Source of the DNA: Streptomyces roseicoloratus | GTDB taxonomy: Bacteria; Actinomycetota; Actinomycetes; Streptomycetales; Streptomycetaceae | DNA: 64,000 nucleotides | Assembly: GCF_004117935.1 (NCBI RefSeq) | Contig: NZ_SDOY01000132.1 | Coordinates: 1 to 64,000, forward strand | Reading direction: 5' to 3' | In this document: in pieces, positions 46,890-55,402 of the stretch | How the letters are laid out: every line of letters starts with the position of its first letter | Numbering within the stretch: position 1 is the stretch's first letter | Translations under genes and position numbers: made by a program | Notes under the pieces: model-generated | Databases searched by the model: none | Told to the model about the DNA's origin: nothing | What the model saw: only the letters and a program-made list of their open reading frames with translations

Positions 46890-49542
46890 CCCCTGGGGCA
46901 CACCCCAGGACCCCACGGACGCTTCGGCCCCGGCGCACGGCCGGGAGGCGCGGGGAGCGGCGGATGCCGCGAGGGCGGCGCGCGGACCGGTCGGCGGCAC
47001 GTCGGCGGCGGGCGCGGAGCCCGGCGACGGGCCGGAGCGGCCCGGCTTCGCCGGGGACGCCGACGGGATGCGCGCGCCGGATGCGCGCGGCAGGGGCGAG
47101 GGGGGCGGAGCGGTGGGTGACGGACGGGGGCCCTGGGAGGCCGGGCCGACGGAGGGACCGGATCCGTGGGAGGAACGCGGTCCCGGTGATCCGCTGTGCG
47201 ACCTGCCGTCGCGCGAGACGCCGGCAGGGGCGGGAGCCGGGGCCGGGGCCGGGGCCTCGGCCGGAGAGGCGAACGCCGGTGGGGTGACCGGCGACCCGTG
47301 GGACCCGTTCGGCGGACGGGACCCGCTCGGTGATCCGCCCTCGCGACAAGCGCCGCCCGCAGCCGGAGCCGGGGCCTCGGCCGGAGAGGCGAACGCCGGT
47401 GGCGTGACCGGCGACCCGTGGGACGAGTTCGGCGCCGGGGACCCGCTGTGCGACCTGCCGTCGCGTCAGGCGGCCTCCGTGGTGCGGGTCGGTGAGGTGC
47501 GGGGCGGTGATCCGTGGGCGGCGGGGAGTGTGGCCGACGCGTTGTGCGGGCTGCCCGTGTACGGGGTGGCCGCGGCCGGGGCGGCGCAGCCCGGGGACGT
47601 CGTCCGCGCACCCCGGGGCGTCGGCGGCGCGGATCCGTGGGGTGCGGCGGTGCCGACCGACGGGCGGTGCGAGTCGCCCGCGCACCCGGGTACCGGCCGG
47701 CGGTCCCCGGGGACCCGGGTCGTGCGGCACCGGCCGCCCGTCCTGCTCGGCGCCCGGCCCATCACCGGGCACTCCGTGCCGGACGAGGCCGCCCGCCCGC
47801 CGCTGCTCGGCGGCCGGCCCCTCGGCCACGGCGCGCAGCCGCTCGCACCCGGGCCGGCCCGGCACGCCCGCCGCGCCCGGCACGTCCGGCCCCGGCCGAA
47901 GTGGTCGCCGTCGGGCCGGTTCCTGCTGCGGGCCGCGGCCGTCACCGCCGCGCTGACCGCCGTCGGCGCGGTGCTGGGCCTGGTCAGGGACCAGATCCTG
48001 GCCGGGTACTTCGGCGCGGGCGCCGAGACCGACGCCTTCCTCGTGGCCTGGACCGTCCCGGAGTTCGCCTCGACGCTGCTCATCGAGGACGCGATGGCGC
48101 TGATCCTGGTGCCGGCGTTCTCGCGGGCGCTCGCCCGCCGCGCCGGCATGCTCTTCGGCGACCCGGTCCGCACCCTCGTACGCACCACCCTGCCCCGCAT
48201 CGTCCTCGCCGTCGCCGCCGTCTCCGCCCTCCTCGTCGTCCTCGCCCCGCTCCTGGTCGCCACGCTCGCCCCGGGCCTGCCCGACCCGCAGCTCGCGGTG
48301 GACTGCACCCGGCTCACGGCCACCTGCGTGCTGTCCTTCGCCCTGGCCGGCTACTGCTCGGCGGCGCTGCGCGCCCACGGCTCGTTCCTGCCGCCGGCCG
48401 CGATCTACGTCGCGTACAACGTCGGCATCATCGGCACCACCCTGCTGCTGCGCGAGCCGCTCGGCGTCCGTTCGGCCGCCGCCGGGGTCGCGGTCGGCGG
48501 CGTCCTGATGGTGCTCGTCCAGGCGCCGTCGCTGCTGCGGGAGCTGCGGACCCGGCCCGTGCCCAAGGAGGAGCCGAAGCCGTTGCCGTCCGGTGACGGT
48601 CGGCTCCTCGTGCTCGGGATGATCGCCCCGGTCGTCGTCTTCGCGCTGACCCGCCAGTCGCAGATCCTGATCGAACGCTTCCTCGCCTCGCCGCTCCCGG
48701 CGGGCGCCATCTCGCATCTGAACTACGCGCAGAAGGTCGCGCAGATGCCGATGATCCTCTCGCTGATGCTGTGCACGGTCAGCTTCCCCGTCGTCGCCCG
48801 CGCGCTCGCCTCCGGCGACAAGGAGGCGGCCCGCCGACGGGTCGAGCGGGATCTGCTGCTCGCCGCCGTCGTCGTCCTCGTCGGCGCGTCGACGGTGATC
48901 GCCGCCGCCCCGCAGATCGTCGAACTCCTCTTCCAGCGCGGCGCGTTCGACGCCGGCGACACCGCGACGACGGCGGCCGTGATGCGGGTGTACGCGCTCG
49001 GGCTGCTCGGCCAGACGGTCGTGGGCGCCCTGGTCCGCTGCTACTTCTCCGCCGCCCGCCCTCTCTGGTACCCGGCCCTCGCGATGGCCGCCGGCCTCGC
49101 CGCGACGGCCGTGACCGGCGCGGCCGCCGCCCGGCTCTGGGGCGCGGCGGGCATCGCGGGCGCCAACGCCCTCGGCATCACCCTCACGGCCGTGATGCTG
49201 CTGCGCGGCGCCCACCGCCAGTCCGTGCCCGTCGACTTCCGCCGGCTCGGCGAGGGCCTGCTGCGGCTGGCGACGGCCGGCGCCTGGGCCACCGGCGCCG
49301 GCTGGCTGAGCTCGGTCCTGATCGGCCCGCCCGTGCTCTCCCTCACCGTCGCGGCCCTGGTCGTCGTCGGTGTCTTCCTGCTCTTCGTCGCGTGCGCCGC
49401 CAAGGCGCCCGAGATCCCGCCCCTGCCCCGCTCCCCCCGCCGAAGGACCCCCCATGCCCGCCCCCGCCGTGCTGCGTCGTCTGCTGCCGAAGCCTCCCCT
49501 GTGGGTGGCGATGTACCACTCGATCGCGGAGACCCCCGCTGA
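46882..49542 (+). CDS. MurJ/MviN-type lipid flippase with long repetitive N-terminus
   Basis: An 886-residue protein with GTG start after GGAGG. Residues ~1-345 are disordered Gly/Ala/Asp/Pro text with recurring GDPLCDLPSR, ADALCGLPVYG and (V)TGDPWD units. The rest is a 14-helix MviN/MurJ fold: AVTAALTAVGAVLGLVRDQILAGYFGAGAETDAFLVAWTVPEF, QSQILIERFLASPLPAGAISHLNYAQKVAQMP, FQRGAFDAGDTATTAAVMRVY. In this operon it should act as the Wzx-like exporter of the repeat unit. The extension is far outside normal MurJ length and includes an exact 120-nt duplication. The 3' end overlaps the deacetylase gene by 89 nt. Confidence 0.88.
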   Translation: MRDPWGTPQDPTDASAPAHGREARGAADAARAARGPVGGTSAAGAEPGDGPERPGFAGDADGMRAPDARGRGEGGGAVGDGRGPWEAGPTEGPDPWEERGPGDPLCDLPSRETPAGAGAGAGAGASAGEANAGGVTGDPWDPFGGRDPLGDPPSRQAPPAAGAGASAGEANAGGVTGDPWDEFGAGDPLCDLPSRQAASVVRVGEVRGGDPWAAGSVADALCGLPVYGVAAAGAAQPGDVVRAPRGVGGADPWGAAVPTDGRCESPAHPGTGRRSPGTRVVRHRPPVLLGARPITGHSVPDEAARPPLLGGRPLGHGAQPLAPGPARHARRARHVRPRPKWSPSGRFLLRAAAVTAALTAVGAVLGLVRDQILAGYFGAGAETDAFLVAWTVPEFASTLLIEDAMALILVPAFSRALARRAGMLFGDPVRTLVRTTLPRIVLAVAAVSALLVVLAPLLVATLAPGLPDPQLAVDCTRLTATCVLSFALAGYCSAALRAHGSFLPPAAIYVAYNVGIIGTTLLLREPLGVRSAAAGVAVGGVLMVLVQAPSLLRELRTRPVPKEEPKPLPSGDGRLLVLGMIAPVVVFALTRQSQILIERFLASPLPAGAISHLNYAQKVAQMPMILSLMLCTVSFPVVARALASGDKEAARRRVERDLLLAAVVVLVGASTVIAAAPQIVELLFQRGAFDAGDTATTAAVMRVYALGLLGQTVVGALVRCYFSAARPLWYPALAMAAGLAATAVTGAAAARLWGAAGIAGANALGITLTAVMLLRGAHRQSVPVDFRRLGEGLLRLATAGAWATGAGWLSSVLIGPPVLSLTVAALVVVGVFLLFVACAAKAPEIPPLPRSPRRRTPHARPRRAASSAAEASPVGGDVPLDRGDPR
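47251..47432. repeat. 120-nt duplication in the flippase N-terminal extension
   Basis: 47251-47312 recurs almost base for base at 47371-47432, offset exactly 120 nt. The shared text encodes GASAGEANAGGVTGDPWD. The remaining 58 nt of each unit have diverged more. Confidence 0.9.
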
Positions 49543-50239
49543 CCCGTACCAGGTGACCGTCTCCCCCGTGCGCTTCGCCCGCCAGCTGCACTGGCTGGGC
49601 GACCGCGGCCTGCGCGGCGTGTCCGTGCGGGAGCTGCTCGCGGCGACCGCCGCGGGCCGGGAACGCGGCCTGGTCGGACTGACCTTCGACGACGGCTACG
49701 CGGACTTCCTGGAGTCGGCGGTGCCGCTGCTGCGCCGGCACGGCTTCACGGCGACCGTGTACGTGCTGGCCGGGCGGCTCGGCGGTGACAACGCCTGGGA
49801 CGCGGAAGGCCCGCGCAGGCCGCTGCTCGACGAGGACGGCATCCGCCGGGCCGCCGCGGCGGGCATGGAGATCGGCTCGCACGGCCTGCACCACGTGTCG
49901 CTCGTGGACGCCGACGACGCCACCCTGACCGCCGAGACGCGGCACAGCCGCGAACTGATCGAGGAGATCACCGGCGACCCGGTGAACGGCTTCTGCTACC
50001 CGTACGGCACGGTCGACACCCGGGTCGTACGGGCGGTCCGCAAGGCGGGCTACGCGTACGGCTGCGCGATCGACCCGGGCCCGCTGTCCGGCACGTACGC
50101 CCTGCCCCGGATCCACATCGGCGAGGACGACACGTCCTGGCGGCTCACGGCGAAGCGGGTGCTGCACCCGCTGCGGCGGCGTCGCCCCGCCGACCTGATC
50201 CCGGCGCAGAGCGGCCCGGCGAGGTCGGTCCTGTCATGA
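49454..50239 (+). CDS. Polysaccharide deacetylase (NodB/CE4 domain)
   Basis: A 261-residue protein from ATG 49454. The CE4 motifs are LVGLTFDDGYADFLESAVPLLRRHG (catalytic Asp and metal Asp) and GMEIGSHGLHHVSL (metal His pair). NGFCYPYGTVDTRVVRAVRKAGY forms the substrate groove, and LPRIHIGEDD the C-terminal base region. No signal peptide is evident, so it may act on the lipid-linked precursor or leave with the flippase complex. It would remove N-acetyl groups from amino sugars, giving a partly cationic polymer. Coupled to the next GT4 by ATGA. Confidence 0.9.
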   Translation: MPAPAVLRRLLPKPPLWVAMYHSIAETPADPYQVTVSPVRFARQLHWLGDRGLRGVSVRELLAATAAGRERGLVGLTFDDGYADFLESAVPLLRRHGFTATVYVLAGRLGGDNAWDAEGPRRPLLDEDGIRRAAAAGMEIGSHGLHHVSLVDADDATLTAETRHSRELIEEITGDPVNGFCYPYGTVDTRVVRAVRKAGYAYGCAIDPGPLSGTYALPRIHIGEDDTSWRLTAKRVLHPLRRRRPADLIPAQSGPARSVLS

Positions 50240-51513
50240 CGACGGAGTCTCCGCAGACGACGGAGCCGAGAGGGCCGAGGGAGCCGAGGGACGCGAGGGG
50301 TGCGGCGGGGCCGGCCGCGGCGCCCGAACCGGCCGGCATGAAGGTGCTGCACGTCATCACCGGCCTCGGCATCGGCGGCGCCGAGCAGCAGCTGCGCCTG
50401 CTGCTGCGCCATCTGCCGGTGCGGAGCACCGTGGTGACCCTGACGAACCCCGGCGCCGTCGCCGACGGCATCGAGGCGGACGGCACGCCGGTCATCCACC
50501 TCGGCATGACCGGCAACCGTGACGTCGGCGCGCTGCCCCGGCTCACCCGGCTGATCCGGCAGGGCGGTTACGACCTGGTCCACACCCACCTGTACCGGGC
50601 GTGCGTGTACGGCAGGCCGGCGGCCCGGCTCGCCGGGGTGCGGGCCGTCATCGCCACCGAGCACTCCCTCGGCGACACGCAGATCGAGGGCCGGCCGCTG
50701 TCGGCGGGCACCAGGGCGCTGTACCTGGCGACCGAACGCCTCGGCACGTCCACGGTCGCGGTCTCCCCGAGCGTGGCCCGCCGGCTCACCCGGTGGGGCG
50801 TGGCCCCGTCCCGCATCCGCGTGGTGCCGAACGGCATCGAGACGGAGCGCTTCGCCTTCGATCCGGGGGCGCGCGCCTCGGCGCGGTCGGCACTCGGGCT
50901 GCCGGCGGACGCGTTCGTGGTCGGCGGGGTCGGGCGGCTCGTGCCCGGCAAGCGCTTCGACCGCCTGGTACGGGCGGTGGCGGAGGTACCGGAGGCCCGG
51001 CTGCTGCTCGTCGGGGAGGGCGGGGAACGGGACCGGCTGCTGCGCCTCGCGGAGGAGTGCGGGGCGAAGGACCGCGTCCTGCTGCCCGGCGCGTGCCAGG
51101 ACCCGCCGGCGGGTCCTGCGGCACGGCCGGTGCCCGGGTCGCGACCGCCCGGGCCGGCCTGCTCCCCCGGCCCCGGGCTGCCCGCGCTGCTCGCCGCCAT
51201 GGACGTGTTCGTGTCCACCTCCCCGGACGAGACCTTCGGGCTCGCCGTCGTCGAGGCGCTGGCGGCCGGGCTGCCCTCGCTCTACGTGGCCTGCCCGGCG
51301 GTCGACGACCTGCCGGCCGAGGCCGCGCCCGGTGCGCGACGGATCGGCGAATCGGTGCCCGAGCTGGTCTCGGCGCTGCACGCGCTGCGGGACTCCGGTC
51401 ACGGCCGGCCGGCGCCGCCGGAGGCCGTACGCCGCTACGACATCGCGCAGAGCGCCCGGAAGTTGATGTCCCTCTACCACCAGGCCGTCCACGGCCCCGT
51501 CTCCGTGAAGTGA
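50236..51513 (+). CDS. GT4-family glycosyltransferase (second)
   Basis: A 425-residue GT-B enzyme. After a 34-residue Pro/Arg/Gly leader comes MKVLHVITGLGIGGAEQQLRLLLRHL, then YDLVHTHLYRACVYGRPAARLAG, RVVPNGIETERFAF, GGVGRLVPGKRFDRLVRAVAE and VFVSTSPDETFGLAVVEALAAGLPSLYV. A Pro-rich loop (DPPAGPAARPVPGSRPPGPA) is inserted before the last Rossmann strand, which is unusual. ATG 50236 overlaps the deacetylase stop. The internal MKVLHV could be the ancestral start. It adds a second sugar to the repeat unit. Confidence 0.88.
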   Translation: MTTESPQTTEPRGPREPRDARGAAGPAAAPEPAGMKVLHVITGLGIGGAEQQLRLLLRHLPVRSTVVTLTNPGAVADGIEADGTPVIHLGMTGNRDVGALPRLTRLIRQGGYDLVHTHLYRACVYGRPAARLAGVRAVIATEHSLGDTQIEGRPLSAGTRALYLATERLGTSTVAVSPSVARRLTRWGVAPSRIRVVPNGIETERFAFDPGARASARSALGLPADAFVVGGVGRLVPGKRFDRLVRAVAEVPEARLLLVGEGGERDRLLRLAEECGAKDRVLLPGACQDPPAGPAARPVPGSRPPGPACSPGPGLPALLAAMDVFVSTSPDETFGLAVVEALAAGLPSLYVACPAVDDLPAEAAPGARRIGESVPELVSALHALRDSGHGRPAPPEAVRRYDIAQSARKLMSLYHQAVHGPVSVK

Positions 51514-51523
51514 GAGCCACGCC

Positions 51524-52204
51524 ATGACCACGACCCGACCACGTCACACCCTGCTCACCCCCGCCCGCTGGATGGTGCTGCCCGCCGCCGTGCTCGCCGG
51601 CGCGGTCCTCGGCGGCGGCTACGGGGCCCTGAAGACCCCCGAGTACGCGGCGACCAGCTACGTCATCGTCGTCCCCGGCGAGAAGTCCGACCCGCAGGCC
51701 GCGCTCGGCTTCGCCCAGGCCTACGGGCGGGTCGCCACGGACATCGCGGTGACCGGCGACGCCCAGGTGTGGGCGGGCGTCTCGGCCGACACGCTGCGGT
51801 CGGGCGTGCAGGCCGCGACCTCGCCCGACGCGCCGATGATCTCGATCACCGCCCGCTCGGCGAAGCCGTCCACGGCGGTGTCGATGGCCGACGGCGTGGC
51901 CCGCTCGCTCGTCGTCAACAGCTCGCACGTGGCCGCGAACACGGGCGTGAAGGTGGTCCAGTTCTCGCGGGCGACCAAGCCGGTCAAGCCCGTCTCGCCG
52001 TCGGCCCCGCTGTCGGCGCTGGTCGGCGGCTGCGCGGGCGGACTGCTCGGCGGCCTGGTGCTGCTGGTCCGGCCCAAGCGGTCCGGCAGGACCGAGGCGG
52101 CCCGGCACTCGCGCCAGAACACGCACCCGGCCGAGGCCCGGACCGCGACCCCGGTCCCGGGTCCGGCGGGCGCCGCGCACCAGCCGGAACCGGAGGCGGT
52201 GTGA
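51524..52204 (+). CDS. Wzz-like polysaccharide co-polymerase / chain-length protein
   Basis: A 226-residue protein. Two membrane helices (WMVLPAAVLAGAVLGGGYGA, ~17-36; LSALVGGCAGGLLGGLVLLV, ~165-185) flank an exterior domain with YAATSYVIVVPGEKSDPQAALGFAQAYGRVATD. A short basic then Pro/Glu-rich cytoplasmic tail follows. The topology fits the Wzz/KpsE co-polymerase class. It has no tyrosine-kinase domain or Tyr-rich tail. It probably sets chain length with the Wzy-like protein. It ends in a GTGA overlap with the acyltransferase gene. Confidence 0.82.
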   Translation: MTTTRPRHTLLTPARWMVLPAAVLAGAVLGGGYGALKTPEYAATSYVIVVPGEKSDPQAALGFAQAYGRVATDIAVTGDAQVWAGVSADTLRSGVQAATSPDAPMISITARSAKPSTAVSMADGVARSLVVNSSHVAANTGVKVVQFSRATKPVKPVSPSAPLSALVGGCAGGLLGGLVLLVRPKRSGRTEAARHSRQNTHPAEARTATPVPGPAGAAHQPEPEAV

Positions 52205-53364
52205 AGGGCGGATCCCTCCGCACGGAAGTCTGCCGGGACGCCGCCTCGTTCGGGCGGCTCGGCCCGGAGTGGACGGCGCTCTACGGGCGCTGCTCGACGG
52301 CCACGCCCTTCCAGTCCCACTCGTGGCTCCACTCCTGGTGGCTGTCGTACGGCCGGCCCGGCGCCCTGCGGATCGTCCTGGTCCGACGCGCGGACGGCAC
52401 GCTCGTCGCCGCGGCGCCGCTGATGCGGGCCGCGGCCGGACCGCTGCCGGTGCTCACCCAGCTCGGCGGCGCCATCACTGACTTCACCGACGTCCTGCTC
52501 GACGACGACTGCCCGGAGGCCGCGCCCGCGCTCGCGGGCGCCCTGGCCCGGGCGGCGCGGGGCGCGGTGATCGATCTGCGCGAGGTACGGCCCGGAGCGG
52601 CGGCCGAGCGCGTGTACGAGGTCTGGGCCGGGCCCCGGCGGCGGCTCGCCGACTCGCTGTGCCTCGAGCTGCCCGCCGTACCGATGGAGGCCCTGCTCGA
52701 ACGCATCCCCTCGGGGAAGGCACAGCGGGTCCGCGCCAAGCTGCGGAAGATGGACGCGCTGGGCATCGACGAGCGCATCGTGCCCCCGGCCGAGGTGCCC
52801 GGGGCCCTCGAACGGCTCCTGAGGCTCCATCATCTCCAGTGGCAGGGCCGGGGCGTGACCGCCGAGCACACCAGCGAGCGCTTCGCGCAGCACCTGGCGC
52901 GGGCGGTGCGGCCGATGGTCGAGTGCGGCGACGCGATGGTCACCGAGTTCCGGCTCGGCGGCGACGTCGTCTGCGCGGACCTGACGCTGATGTCGCCGCG
53001 GCTCGCGGGCGGCTACCTGTACGGGGCGGACCCGGAACTGCGCGCCCGGAAGGTCGACGTCGCGGCGATGCTGCTGCGGCACGGGGCCCGCCAGACCAGC
53101 GCGAGCGGCCGGGCCACGCTGAGCATGCTGCGCGGCACCGAGTCGTACAAGCACCACTGGCGGCCCGAGACGGTGCCCAACCAGCGGCTCCTGCTGGCGG
53201 GCCGGGGCACGGCCCCGCTGCTGTGGCTGCGCGCGGGCGCGGCGAACGGGCGGCGCTGGGCGGCCCGGCAGGCACGGGAGCGGGCGTGGGTCGGACGGAC
53301 GGTCGAGCGGCTGCGCTCGCGGTTTCCGGAGCGGGCCGGAACGCCGAACGGCGGCGGAGGATGA
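52201..53364 (+). CDS. FemAB/BioF2-like (GNAT-fold) acyltransferase
   Basis: A 387-residue protein from GTG 52201. Pfam Acetyltransf_6-type features are FGRLGPEWTALYGRCSTATPFQSHSWLHSWWLSYG and LDEPAQ-like ITDFTDVLLDDDCPE. The core also has AQRVRAKLRKMDALG, LLRLHHLQWQGRGV and a second GNAT half with AMVTEFRLGGDVVCADLTLMSPRLAGGYLYGADPELR and MLRGTESYKHHW. Such enzymes acylate sugars or attach amino acids. Here it most likely decorates the repeat unit. It is the last gene of the operon, and its stop lies inside a 13-bp hairpin. Confidence 0.85.
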   Translation: MKGGSLRTEVCRDAASFGRLGPEWTALYGRCSTATPFQSHSWLHSWWLSYGRPGALRIVLVRRADGTLVAAAPLMRAAAGPLPVLTQLGGAITDFTDVLLDDDCPEAAPALAGALARAARGAVIDLREVRPGAAAERVYEVWAGPRRRLADSLCLELPAVPMEALLERIPSGKAQRVRAKLRKMDALGIDERIVPPAEVPGALERLLRLHHLQWQGRGVTAEHTSERFAQHLARAVRPMVECGDAMVTEFRLGGDVVCADLTLMSPRLAGGYLYGADPELRARKVDVAAMLLRHGARQTSASGRATLSMLRGTESYKHHWRPETVPNQRLLLAGRGTAPLLWLRAGAANGRRWAARQARERAWVGRTVERLRSRFPERAGTPNGGGG

Positions 53365-53379
53365 GTTCCTCCGCCGCCG
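53349..53379. terminator. 13-bp hairpin at the end of the EPS operon
   Basis: CGGCGGCGGAGGA pairs with TCCTCCGCCGCCG around TGAGT. The stop codon of the acyltransferase is in the loop. It is shared with the convergent GH26 gene 31 nt on. Confidence 0.8.
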
Positions 53380-53409
53380 TGGGGGGCCGTCACCGACCGC
53401 GCGGACCGG

Positions 53410-55242
53410 TCAGAAGGGCCAGACTCCCTTCAGCGCGCCCTTCCAGTCGATCTTCAGACCGTCCTTCCATCCGACGACCGGCGCGGCGGGCTCGGCCGCC
53501 TCGACCTGCTTGGCGGGGACGGTGGGCTTGGCGGGGACGGTGGGCTTGGCAGCCTCGACCTGCTTGGCGGGGACGGTGGGGACAGCGGGGACGGCAGGGA
53601 CGGGAGGCACCGGCGGTACGGCGGGGACTGGCGGTACTGGCGGTACCGCAGGGATCGCCGGGAGTGCGGGAACTGCCGGCACGGTCGGCACGGCCGGCAC
53701 CGCGGGAACCGCGGGCTTCACCGGCTGCTTCCAGGCGTCCTTCCAGGAGTTCGTCGGTACGCAGATCGGCCCGCCGATCCAGCTCTCCACCCACGAACCG
53801 AGGTTCAGCTTCCAACAGTCGGGCTCGGGTTCCGGCTTCGGCTCCGGCTTGGGTTCGGGCTTCGGTTCCGGCTTCGGCTCGGGCTTCGGCTCCGGCTTGG
53901 GCTCGGGCTTCGGCTCCGGCTTGGGTTCGGGCTTGGGTTCCGGCTTCGGCTCGGGCTTGGGCTCGGGCTTCGGCTCCGGCTTGGGCTCGGGCTTCGGCTC
54001 CGGCTTCGGCTCGGGCTTCGGCACCGGCACCGTCGGGTCCACCGGATCGACCGGATCGACCGGGTCCACCGGGTCAGTGGGCTCCACCGGGTCCGTCGGG
54101 TCGGTGGGCTCCACCGGATCCGTCGGCTCCACCGGGTCCGTCGGATCCACCGGGTCGGTGGGCTCCACCGGATCCGTCGGCTCCACCGGGTCCGTCGGCT
54201 CCGTCGGCTCCACCGGGTCCGTCGGATCCACCCCGTACAGCATCTGGCGGAAGACGCGCGAGGACTCCGGGTTGGCCCCGCACTGCCAGACGCCGTGCGG
54301 GCAGTAATCGGTGATCGTGTGGTACAGCGGCTTGTGCAGCTTCATCCATTCCAGCATGCGCCGCATGTACTCGGGGTTGTCTCCGTTCCGGAACAGGCCC
54401 CATTCCGGATAGGAGATCTGCTTCCCGTGCTGGGCCGCGAAGTCGACCTGCGCCTGGAGCCCGTACGGCTCGCTGACGTGCCGGTCGAAATCGGATCCCG
54501 GCGGCTGGTCGTAGGAATCCATTCCGATGATGTCGACGACATCGTCCCCGGGATAGCACTGGGTCCACGGAACGGCGTCCAGGCCGCGGCTCGGGTTGAA
54601 GTCGAAGCGGAACTTCTGCCCCGGCACGGAACGCATCGCGGTCACGATGCGGGTCCAGTACTTCTTCCACGCCGTCGGGTCCGGCGCGCACCGGTGGGTG
54701 TACGTCGTGCCGTTCATCTCCCAGCCGAGGACCAGGACGGTGTCGGTGGCCCCGAGGGCGACGAGGCGCTGGGCGAGCGTGCGGAAGTGGTGGTCGTAGT
54801 AGCCGGCGGCGCCGAGCTGGAGCTCGCGGCGGACCTCGTAGTCGGAGACGCCCGCCTCGTTGCGTTCCAGCATGGGCACGTTGAGGACGAACAGGCGGTC
54901 GGTGCGCTCGTTGCGCCACCTCGCCCAGGCGTCGAGGAAGCCGGGGGCGCCCTCGATGTTCGACCAGCGGTCGCCCGGCAGGTAGGTGTGGCCGACGCGC
55001 AGCTCGCGGCCGCCGAGCCAGCGCTCCATCTGGGAGATCCGGGCCACCCCGAGCGGGCCCGACTCGAGGAACGCTCCCATGGCGCTGGACAGAGTCGGTC
55101 GGGGGTCCCGGGTCGTTACGGATTCGGATTCGGCGGCGTGAGCGTGTGCGGGTGACGACAGCACGACAGAACCAGATGCAAGGAGACCGGCGGTGAACAC
55201 CCCCAGCCATGCTCTCGACGTTCTCTTCTTCCGGTCGGCCAT
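53410..55242 (-). CDS. Secreted GH26-family glycoside hydrolase with long repeat tail
   Basis: A 610-residue protein from ATG 55242 (GGAAG 8 nt upstream). The signal peptide is ~37 residues (PAHAHA-AE). The catalytic domain spans ~55-330, with Glu175 (VLVLGWEMNGTTY) and Glu280 (ISYPEWGLFRNGD). Four Cys are at 185, 229, 314 and 321. The tail is a (DPVEPT)n block, ~19 units of PKPE, a two-Cys segment DCWKLNLGSWVESWIGGPIC, a PAVPAVP block, AKPTVPAKQVEAA units and WKDGLKIDWKGALKGVW. Paralogue of the 33.2-34.3 kb enzyme. Encoded against the EPS operon, it probably trims that polysaccharide at the surface. Confidence 0.88.
   Translation of the reverse strand: MADRKKRTSRAWLGVFTAGLLASGSVVLSSPAHAHAAESESVTTRDPRPTLSSAMGAFLESGPLGVARISQMERWLGGRELRVGHTYLPGDRWSNIEGAPGFLDAWARWRNERTDRLFVLNVPMLERNEAGVSDYEVRRELQLGAAGYYDHHFRTLAQRLVALGATDTVLVLGWEMNGTTYTHRCAPDPTAWKKYWTRIVTAMRSVPGQKFRFDFNPSRGLDAVPWTQCYPGDDVVDIIGMDSYDQPPGSDFDRHVSEPYGLQAQVDFAAQHGKQISYPEWGLFRNGDNPEYMRRMLEWMKLHKPLYHTITDYCPHGVWQCGANPESSRVFRQMLYGVDPTDPVEPTEPTDPVEPTDPVEPTDPVDPTDPVEPTDPVEPTDPTDPVEPTDPVDPVDPVDPVDPTVPVPKPEPKPEPKPEPKPEPKPEPKPEPKPEPKPEPKPEPKPEPKPEPKPEPKPEPKPEPKPEPKPEPEPDCWKLNLGSWVESWIGGPICVPTNSWKDAWKQPVKPAVPAVPAVPTVPAVPALPAIPAVPPVPPVPAVPPVPPVPAVPAVPTVPAKQVEAAKPTVPAKPTVPAKQVEAAEPAAPVVGWKDGLKIDWKGALKGVWPF
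53460..54240. repeat. Tandem repeat block in the GH26 tail
   Basis: Three adjacent arrays: GGGACGG/GGCACGG units (~53510-53715), GGCTTCGGCTC/GGCTTGGGTTC 12-nt units (~53820-54020) and TCCACCGGGTCCGTCGG units (~54035-54235). Confidence 0.85.
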
Positions 55243-55402
55243 GACAGCACTTCCTTTCACTCGCGCCGCTTGATGGTCCGTCAGTCTGATGTTCCGAAAG
55301 TATTCCTAATGCGCCGACCGAGAACTCCGGTTCGCTCCCATCAATAGTCCGTAAGAGGATTCCTACTCGCCCAATTGGGGCACCCGAGACGAAGGACATG
55401 CC

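Noticed and set aside
46783..49455. 890-residue minus-strand open frame opposite the flippase
   Set aside because: Gly/Arg/Asp-rich antisense text. The plus strand has a clear MviN fold.
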